From Serpens sp035497915 (GTDB lineage Bacteria > Pseudomonadota > Gammaproteobacteria > Pseudomonadales > Pseudomonadaceae), in NCBI RefSeq assembly GCF_035497915.1, contig NZ_DATJCS010000054.1, positions 45,796 to 109,795 on the forward strand: a DNA stretch of 64,000 nucleotides, given 5' to 3'. Below are positions 58,854 through 64,000 of this stretch, one piece after another. Each line of letters starts with the position of its first letter. Within the stretch, counting starts at the first letter, position 1. Under the pieces are notes generated by a model. The model made no database searches and was not told the DNA's origin. It was given only the letters and a program-made list of their open reading frames with translations. The position numbers and the translations under genes are program-made.

Positions 58854-59207
58854 ATGAGTGAATTGACCCTCTACCACAACCCGCGTTGCTCGAAATCGCG
58901 CGGCGCGCTGGAACTGCTCGAAGCCCGCGGCCTGGCCCCCACCGTGGTGCGCTACCTGGAAACCCCGCCCAGCGCCGCCGACCTGCGCGACCTGCTCGCC
59001 AAGCTGGGCCTGAGCGCCCGCCAGCTGCTGCGCAGCGGCGAAGAGGAGTACCAGACCCTCGGCCTGGCCGATGCAGCATTGAGCGAAGACCAACTGATCG
59101 AGGCCATGGTCGCCCACCCGCGTCTGATCGAGCGCCCGATCCTGGTGGCCGGCGACAAGGCCGTGGTTGGCCGTCCGCCCGAGAAAGTCCTGGAGATCCT
59201 GCCTTGA
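58854..59207 (+). CDS. arsC: ArsC/Spx-type arsenate reductase-like protein
   Basis: A 117-residue glutaredoxin-dependent arsenate reductase-like protein. The active-site cysteine is in YHNPRCSKSRGALEL (Cys12), and the family strands LIERPILVAGDKAVVGRPPE contain the RP pair. It matches the short YfgD-type form, which is a chromosomal housekeeping variant; no ars regulator or pump is adjacent, so arsenate resistance as the main role is unproven. GGAGG lies 9 bp before the ATG. Its stop overlaps the TTG start of wrbA. Confidence 0.92.
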   Translation: MSELTLYHNPRCSKSRGALELLEARGLAPTVVRYLETPPSAADLRDLLAKLGLSARQLLRSGEEEYQTLGLADAALSEDQLIEAMVAHPRLIERPILVAGDKAVVGRPPEKVLEILP

Positions 59208-59809
59208 GTTCACCCTACATCCTGGTGCTGTATTACAGCCGCCACGGCGCCACTGCCGAGATGGCCCGGCACATCGCCCGCGGCATCGAGCAGGCCGGTT
59301 TCGAGGCGCGCCTGCGCACCGTGCCGGCGGTGTCCACCGAGTGCGAAGCCGTGGCCCCGGAGATTCCCGCCGAAGGCGCGCTGTACGCCACCCTCGACGA
59401 CCTGAAGCACTGCGCCGGCCTGGTGCTCGGCAGCCCGACCCGCTACGGCAACATGGCCGCCGCGATGAAGTACTTCCTGGACGGCACCAACAGCCTGTGG
59501 CTGACCGGCGCGCTGGTCGGCAAGCCGGCGGCGGTGTTCACCTCCACCGCCAGCCTGCACGGCGGACAGGAAAGCACCCTGCTGTCGATGATGCTGCCGT
59601 TGCTGCACCACGGCATGCTGATCTGCGGCCTGCCCTACAGCGAAGCGGCGCTGATCGAGACCCGTGGCGGCGGCACGCCGTATGGCGCCAGCCATCACGC
59701 TGGCGCCGACGGCAAGCGTCCGCTGGACGAGCACGAAATCGCCCTGTGCCGCGCCCTCGGCCTGCGCCTGGCGCAGACCGCCGGCCAACTGGGAGAGCGT
59801 CGTGGCTAA
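59204..59809 (+). CDS. wrbA: NAD(P)H:quinone oxidoreductase WrbA
   Basis: A 201-residue flavodoxin-like WrbA that reduces quinones by two electrons. The FMN-phosphate loop is YYSRHGATAEMARHIARG at residues 10-27. LGSPTRYGNMAAAMKYFLD, FTSTASLHGGQESTLLSM and ETRGGGTPYGASH follow. The start is TTG (59204-59206), inside a 4-base overlap with the arsC stop. This gives MSSPYILVLYY, the known Pseudomonas N-terminus, so the TTG is right. Its own stop overlaps the next gene by 8 bp. Confidence 0.95.
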   Translation: MSSPYILVLYYSRHGATAEMARHIARGIEQAGFEARLRTVPAVSTECEAVAPEIPAEGALYATLDDLKHCAGLVLGSPTRYGNMAAAMKYFLDGTNSLWLTGALVGKPAAVFTSTASLHGGQESTLLSMMLPLLHHGMLICGLPYSEAALIETRGGGTPYGASHHAGADGKRPLDEHEIALCRALGLRLAQTAGQLGERRG

Positions 59810-60212
59810 GCAAAAGAAACCGCTGCCGGCCGTGGAATGGCTGCAACCGCGCGTGCGCTTCACCCGCTGGGTCAGCCTGATCGGCTACCTGGCGCTGATC
59901 CTGCTGATCGGCATCTGGAACGGCGTCTTCGCCGATCTGCACGGCGCACGCACCTGGGTGGTGCTGAGCATCGTGCTGGTGCCGCTGCTGATCCTCGCCC
60001 CCAGCGTGCTGCTCGGCCACGCACGCGGCCATGCCTGGCTGTGCTTCGTGGTGAACATCTACTTCATCCAGGGCGTGCTGGCCGCGTTCGACCCGGCCCG
60101 TGCGTTGTACGGCTGGGCCGAGGCGCTCATCAGTCTGGTGCTGTTCTGCAGCGCGCTGCTTTACACACGCTACAAGTTCCAGCTGGACCGCAAGCTGGCC
60201 GGGGAAAGCTGA
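59802..60212 (+). CDS. DUF2069 integral membrane protein
   Basis: A 136-residue small membrane protein with about four hydrophobic helices: VSLIGYLALILLIGIWNG, TWVVLSIVLVPLLILAPS, AWLCFVVNIYFIQGVLAAF and EALISLVLFCSALLYTRYKF. The last resembles the DUF2069 end. The start is GTG at 59802, overlapping the wrbA stop by 8 bp; the P. aeruginosa homologue begins MAK, as here (recalled). It is the third gene of arsC-wrbA-DUF2069. Role unknown. Confidence 0.88.
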   Translation: MAKQKKPLPAVEWLQPRVRFTRWVSLIGYLALILLIGIWNGVFADLHGARTWVVLSIVLVPLLILAPSVLLGHARGHAWLCFVVNIYFIQGVLAAFDPARALYGWAEALISLVLFCSALLYTRYKFQLDRKLAGES

Positions 60213-60232
60213 GCCGGATCGCGAAACCGTGC

Positions 60233-60322
60233 TGTGGGAGCGGACTTGTCCGCGAGCTCTTTAGCCGGCTGGCAAGGTGCAAGCCGCTCCTGAAAAGCTC
60301 GCGAATGAATTCGCTCCCACGA
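60233..60322. repeat. Palindromic repeat of the GGGAGCG type (Pseudomonas REP)
   Basis: GTGGGAGCGGACTTGTCCGC at the left and CGCGAATGAATTCGCTCCCAC at the right are inverted, with AAGCCGCTCC between them. Elements of this kind are abundant REPs in Pseudomonas genomes. It lies between the DUF2069 and pirin genes. Confidence 0.75.
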
Positions 60323-60341
60323 GGTCCGTGCGGACCGCGGC

Positions 60342-61367
60342 TTAAACCGCCTCCGGCCTTTCCACCCGCCCATCCGGATGCTGCGCAAAGCGCCCGGATG
60401 TGCCGTGGGTATGCTCGCGACTCGGCCACGGCCAGCCGCCGAACTCGGTGCGCTGGTAATCCCGAATGGTCTGCACCAGCTCTTCCTGGGTGTTCATCAC
60501 GAACGGTCCGCGCGCGGCCACCGGTTCGGCGATCGGCTTGCCTTGCAGCACCAGTACCTCGATCCCCTCGGCGCTGTCGTTGTGCAGCGGCGCAGGCTGG
60601 TTGGCGCGCACCTCCACCATCACCCGGCGGTCGAAGCGGGTGACGCCGACCACGAAGGAAGCCCCCGTGGTCAGGTAAATGGCCCGCCGCGCCCGATCCG
60701 AGGCCGCCGGCAGCGTGACGCTTGCGCCCGGCTCCAGGCGCACGATCCAGATGGCCACATCGGCGTCCGGCTCGCTGGCCCAGGACGCACGCGGCGGCGG
60801 CAAGGCGCGCACGGCACCGTAATCCCCGGCGATCACCTCCACCTCGGCACCGGGCAGCGTCACACGCGGAATGGTATGCGCCCAGAACATGGTGAGATCC
60901 GGCGCCGCCAGCTTGTTTTTGGCCGGCAGGTTCAGCCAGATCTGGAACAGGTCCAAGGTGTTGTCCTGGTCCTCATGCACCAGCGGAAACATCTCGCCGT
61001 GCTGCACACCGCTGCCGGTGGTCAGCCACTGCACGTCGCCTTCGCCGTAGCGCGCGGTGGCGCCCAGCGAATCGGCATGGTCCACCACCCCCTGGCGAAC
61101 GATGGTCACGGTCTCGAAGCCGCGATGCGGGTGCGCCGGAAAGCCCGGGATTTCTTCGCCGTGGTACATGCTCCAGCCGTCCCGGCCGCTGAAGTCCATG
61201 CCGATGTCGCGCCCGCGCAACAGGGCGGCATCCGGCCCGAGGCGGCCGTTGCCCCTGGGGTAATGATCCTGGTGGTAGGCGGCGAAGATGAACGGATCGA
61301 TGCCGGGCATCTGCGCGCCGAGGGGTTGGGCGCCGAGGATCAGCTCAGCGTTGTCGGACGTATTCAT
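60342..61367 (-). CDS. Pirin family protein
   Basis: A 341-residue bicupin. The N-terminal cupin holds the metal ligands in FPAHPHRGFETVTIV and VQHGEMFPL. The second cupin is less conserved. Some pirins have quercetinase activity, others act as regulators; the sequence cannot decide. The start at 61367 has AGGAG 8 bp upstream. An in-frame ATG at 61373 is too close to it. The long C-terminal extension (QELVQTIRDYQRTEFGGWPW) is the usual pirin end. Confidence 0.92.
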   Translation of the reverse strand: MNTSDNAELILGAQPLGAQMPGIDPFIFAAYHQDHYPRGNGRLGPDAALLRGRDIGMDFSGRDGWSMYHGEEIPGFPAHPHRGFETVTIVRQGVVDHADSLGATARYGEGDVQWLTTGSGVQHGEMFPLVHEDQDNTLDLFQIWLNLPAKNKLAAPDLTMFWAHTIPRVTLPGAEVEVIAGDYGAVRALPPPRASWASEPDADVAIWIVRLEPGASVTLPAASDRARRAIYLTTGASFVVGVTRFDRRVMVEVRANQPAPLHNDSAEGIEVLVLQGKPIAEPVAARGPFVMNTQEELVQTIRDYQRTEFGGWPWPSREHTHGTSGRFAQHPDGRVERPEAV

Positions 61368-61400
61368 GCGCATGACTCCTGCTGCGTAACGGAGGGGGCT

Positions 61401-62102
61401 TCACTCACACCAGATCTGGATCTTCCCGTCCACCCAGCAGGACGGACTCATGGCATCGATAAAGAGCGGATCACCCGCATCGACGCTCTCCCAGCGGACC
61501 ACCGGGCGGGACTCCTCGAACTCGTTCAGCCCGGTTGTCACCTTCCGCTTTCCGGTCAGGAAGTTGATGCTGCGCTCGGTGCGCTCACCGCTGTTGCGCA
61601 TGAAGCCCCAGGTGTCCAGCCCGATCAACCGAAAGCGGCCCTCCTGATACCTGAACTTGAAGGTGCGATTGGAGACCGCATAACTGCCGCAGCTCAGCCA
61701 GTAGTGGAGCGAAACCTCCAGCAACCCTCGATTGACCTCGACACCACCCATGCTCAGCGGATCATCCAGGCACGGCGTCTCCTCATCGTGTTGGCTGGGC
61801 AGGAAATGGTCCACCGACAGCACCGGTCGATAACCGGCCTCACCGCCGAACAGCACCAGCAGGCGCCGAGGATTGAGGTTCAACTCGGCAGGACCCATGT
61901 AGTCATTGCCCTTGCGGTTAAGCGGATTGTCTTCCTCCAGGACCAGGACCCCATCCGGCCGGCCGTCCTTGTCGAGGTCGCCCATGGCCTGCAGGAACAG
62001 CGTCCAACCTTCGGGCACCCAGGCCCCGAACATGTCCTCGGTGGCCGGCTTGCCTACGACGACACCGCTGAACAGCAGCAGCGCCAACAAAACCATTCGC
62101 AT
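61401..62102 (-). CDS. Secreted hypothetical protein with FG-GAP-like calcium loop
   Basis: A 233-residue protein with a signal peptide (residues 1-17, MRMVLLALLLFSGVVVG). Near residue 42 it has GDLDKDGRPDGVLVLEEDN, the DxDxDG calcium loop followed by a strand, as in FG-GAP/VCBS repeats. Three or four cysteines (PCLDD, SCGSY, SCWVD, WCE) suggest disulphides. The family is not recognised. GC is a little lower than in neighbours. It sits between pirin and the methyltransferase on the same strand, with 33 and 47 bp gaps. Confidence 0.75.
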   Translation of the reverse strand: MRMVLLALLLFSGVVVGKPATEDMFGAWVPEGWTLFLQAMGDLDKDGRPDGVLVLEEDNPLNRKGNDYMGPAELNLNPRRLLVLFGGEAGYRPVLSVDHFLPSQHDEETPCLDDPLSMGGVEVNRGLLEVSLHYWLSCGSYAVSNRTFKFRYQEGRFRLIGLDTWGFMRNSGERTERSINFLTGKRKVTTGLNEFEESRPVVRWESVDAGDPLFIDAMSPSCWVDGKIQIWCE

Positions 62103-62149
62103 GCTTACGTATCCTTGTGCGCTCGATCCGCGCCTGCCACAGCCGATAA

Positions 62150-62746
62150 TCAGCGGCCCGCGTCCTTCACCGCGATGGCCTGCACCACCGCACCCAGACC
62201 GGTGTGGTAGATGCCTTCCACCACCTCGCGCTCCAGCTCGGCCAGGTGGGTGAAGGTCAGCCCGCGCAGATCCTCGATTAGCGATTCCCGGCTGGTCTTG
62301 GTTTCCAGCGACGGCCCACCCCCGGTGCCATAACGGAGCTGCTCGGGCGTGTAGGCTTCCAGCAGGAACACGCCACCGGGCTTCAGGCCGGCCACCACCT
62401 TGCGATGCAGCGCCGCGCGCGGGCCGGCCGGGAGCGGGCAGAAGATGGAGACGATGCCGTCCCAGCAGTTCTCGCCGATCTCGTAGTCGAGCAGGTCGGC
62501 CTGCACCAGCTCGATCTCCACGCCATGCTCGCGGGCGAGCTTTTCGGCCTTCTGCAGGCCGACCGCCGAGCCGTCCACCGCAGTCACGGCATAGCCCTGA
62601 CGCGCCAGGAACACCGCGTTGCGTCCCTCGCCCTCGGCCAGGCTGAGCACCCGACCCTTGGGCAGCGCCTGAAAGTGTTCGGCCAGAAACTGATTGGGCT
62701 CCGTGCCATAGGCGTATTCCTCGGCGGCGTAGCGTTCATCCCACAT
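62150..62746 (-). CDS. SAM-dependent methyltransferase (class I)
   Basis: A 198-residue Rossmann-fold methyltransferase. Motif I is RVLSLAEGEGRNAVFLARQG near residues 33-52. AVDGSAVGLQKAEKLA (motif II acidic) and LKPGGVFLLEAYTPEQL follow. The tellurite-resistance TehB and small methyltransferase groups begin the same way (MWDERYAAEEYAYGTEPNQF), so the substrate may be a small molecule. The start at 62746 has GGAG 6 bp upstream. Confidence 0.9.
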   Translation of the reverse strand: MWDERYAAEEYAYGTEPNQFLAEHFQALPKGRVLSLAEGEGRNAVFLARQGYAVTAVDGSAVGLQKAEKLAREHGVEIELVQADLLDYEIGENCWDGIVSIFCPLPAGPRAALHRKVVAGLKPGGVFLLEAYTPEQLRYGTGGGPSLETKTSRESLIEDLRGLTFTHLAELEREVVEGIYHTGLGAVVQAIAVKDAGR

Positions 62747-62866
62747 GACGTTCTCCAACAGCGGTTGCAATGCTGCGCAGGCAACCATTCCAGCGGGGTA
62801 GGGGTCAACCGGAACATGGCGCCTCAGGCGAAGCGGATTCCAACCAGAAGTACCGGCACGAACGGC

Positions 62867-63403
62867 TCAAACCCGTAGCACTGCGCGAAAGCCCCGAGCG
62901 GCGTAATACGACTGCGCGCCATTGTGGTAGACAAAGGTCCGGCCGTAGCGGCGGTCCGCGAAGAGCGCCCCGCCGAGCGCACGCACCTCCGCCGGCGTCT
63001 GTATCCAGCTGGAGGTTCTCAGATCGAACTCGCCCAGTTCCTGGAGCGCCCGATATTGCGCTTCGGTCAGCAGGCTCACGCCCATGGCAGCGGCCATTTC
63101 AAGCGCGCTGCCCTGCGGCTTGTTGGCCTTGCGGGCGTCAAGGGCGGCCTGGTCGTAACAGAGGCTGCGGCGGCTAGGCGGGCTTTCCGCGCAGCAGTCG
63201 CAAAAGAGAATCTGACCGGAATCGTCATCGCGTCCGACCACATCCGGCTCGCCCCCCGTCTCCTCCATGGCGCGCAGGGCGGCAAGCGCCTCCGGAGCCC
63301 GTTCCAGCCGCGCCTGAACCTCGGACCAGCCGATGGCCGCGTGGCGCTGAGGGTGCTTGTCGAAACGGGTCTTGAGGGTCTCGAGCAGGGTGGCGTCGTT
63401 CAT
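62867..63403 (-). CDS. DUF4256 protein
   Basis: A 178-residue DUF4256 protein. The conserved stretches are ETGGEPDVVGRDDDSGQI, FCDCCAESPPSRRSLCYDQ, EMAAAMGVSLLTEAQYRAL, SSWIQTPAEVRALGGALFAD and YHNGAQSYYAARGFR. The family has no known function; it is found sporadically in many unrelated bacteria, which suggests transfer (inference). The start at 63403 lies 3 bp after the stop of the 104-residue gene, so the two are an operon. Confidence 0.88.
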   Translation of the reverse strand: MNDATLLETLKTRFDKHPQRHAAIGWSEVQARLERAPEALAALRAMEETGGEPDVVGRDDDSGQILFCDCCAESPPSRRSLCYDQAALDARKANKPQGSALEMAAAMGVSLLTEAQYRALQELGEFDLRTSSWIQTPAEVRALGGALFADRRYGRTFVYHNGAQSYYAARGFRAVLRV

Positions 63404-63406
63404 AGG

Positions 63407-63721
63407 CTATTGGCCCGGCCGAGGGTTCAGCAGCGCCTGCGCCTCTTCACTGAACCGAGCCAGCTCATCCGGCTCAAGTAAGTCGCGCACCTTGAGCTCG
63501 ACCAGTTTGATGAACAGGTTCGAGCGCCGGGGATCGTCGAAACAGACCGCGACATCCTCGTTTCTTTCATTGATCAGGTAAAAAACCTTGAGAAACCGCT
63601 TATGTGCCGACTGCGTCTCGTCAGCCATCGCCTGAACACACTCTTGAAGAGCTCGCTCACACAGTCGGTTGAGCAGGGTAGGTTTCAGCGTTTGGAACAG
63701 CTTCCAGTCAGATTCCTTCAT
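63407..63721 (-). CDS. Hypothetical protein, 104 residues
   Basis: I do not recognise a domain. The protein is helical and charged: MKESDWKLFQTLKPTLLNRL, ECVQAMADETQSAHKRFLKV, FYLINERNEDVAVCFDDPRR, and NLFIKLVELKVRDLLEPDEL. The composition has more Lys, Asn and Phe than its neighbours, and GC is lower. It leads DUF4256 with a 3-bp gap, so they probably share a transcript. The 279 bp upstream (63722-64000) hold no gene. Confidence 0.7.
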   Translation of the reverse strand: MKESDWKLFQTLKPTLLNRLCERALQECVQAMADETQSAHKRFLKVFYLINERNEDVAVCFDDPRRSNLFIKLVELKVRDLLEPDELARFSEEAQALLNPRPGQ

Positions 63722-63898
63722 CGTTGTGCTTTGTCGATAGTCAAACGGTAGTGGGTGGGACAGTGACGGAAGGGGCTTTTCACAGGAACCCAGCTCAACG
63801 GTGCCCGAGGCGTCATTCCTGCGCCCCCTGCGATTGGTATGCGAGCGTATCAGTGGGTGAAGTGGCTGGTAGCAGGTTTTTCTACAGCCTCAACGATT

Positions 63899-63962
63899 AG
63901 CTAACAGGCGAGCAAAAGCGCAGCTTTTGCGAGTCCAGTGAGCGGAGCGAACGCCGTTAAGG
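63899..63962 (-). other. attC-like imperfect palindrome
   Basis: Read on the minus strand, CCTTAAC (63962-63956) and GTTAGCT (63905-63899) flank a 50-bp region. Inside it are GGCG/CGCC arms and an AAAAGC-type stem, GCAAAAGC-TGC-GCTTTTGC (8 bp). The layout R''-L''-L'-R' and the length of 64 bp recall integron attC sites, but the outer boxes are not perfect and no integrase is in the window. The rest of 63722-64000 shows nothing recognisable. Confidence 0.4.
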
Positions 63963-64000
63963 ATGGCCTGAAGTAGCCCCGTATTTCTGGCCGACTACAG

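Noticed and set aside
60378..62210. A plus-strand open frame of 610 codons opposite pirin and the FG-GAP-like gene.
   Set aside because: Shadow frame without domains or ribosome site.

Overview
The window is chromosomal DNA of a Pseudomonas, most likely from the P. aeruginosa-related part of the genus. The composition is GC-rich. The protein sequences and much of the gene order match two blocks that are far apart in P. aeruginosa: rsmJ-tsaB-adk-ppc ... lysS-prfB ... recJ-yaeQ-pspA cluster, and tRNA-Lys-cpoB-pal-tolBARQ-ybgC-ruvBAC-yebC-aspS-dps-like-csd-slyX-HIT-oprD-proS-acyP-yihY-arsC-wrbA. They are joined near 32.3-34.1 kb through nadA. The species cannot be fixed from the sequence alone. 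No prophage, insertion sequence, rRNA operon or CRISPR array was seen.

Region 1 (1-12.4 kb): the end of a TetR regulator, an SDR dehydrogenase, rsmJ, an extensin-like protein, an isocitrate-lyase-like enzyme, a DUF72 protein, tsaB (tRNA t6A synthesis), adk, ppc, two small conserved proteins, a 125-bp tandem hairpin repeat, and an operon of an outer-membrane lipoprotein with a QEGLA/HExxxH metallopeptidase-like protein. Region 2 (12.4-20.9 kb): lysS, prfB with its programmed +1 frameshift, an old-yellow-enzyme oxidoreductase, a chemoreceptor behind a FliA-type promoter, recJ and yaeQ.

Region 3 (21-32.3 kb) is the most interesting part. It holds a membrane-anchored helical-repeat protein and a convergent operon encoding PspA, a YqiJ/NfeD-like membrane protein, a 680-residue flotillin, a 1758-residue AAA ATPase and a one-HKD phospholipase-D-like protein. 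The last two are start-stop coupled. This looks like a membrane-stress or membrane-remodelling machine.

Region 4 (32.5-37.9 kb): a small conserved gene, nadA, tRNA-Lys(CTT), and a translationally coupled pair of a di-haem peroxidase and a DAHL-PAS-GGDEF-EAL c-di-GMP enzyme. Region 5 (37.9-48.2 kb): the ruvCAB-ybgC-tolQRAB-pal-cpoB run with a LexA-like operator at its head, then yebC and aspS. Region 6 (48.4-64 kb): a Dps-like protein, a membrane-anchored cold-shock-domain protein with a long leader, sstT, an RluA-family pseudouridine synthase, slyX, HIT, an OprD porin, a thioesterase, proS, acyP-tlpA-yihY, arsC-wrbA-DUF2069, pirin, and an accessory-looking right end (FG-GAP-like secreted protein, methyltransferase, DUF4256, an unknown 104-residue protein) beside an attC-like palindrome.

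Intergenic hairpin repeats (GCCGGC-TTTA-GCCGGC type) are scattered through the window. All assignments are from reading the sequence; no database search was run.
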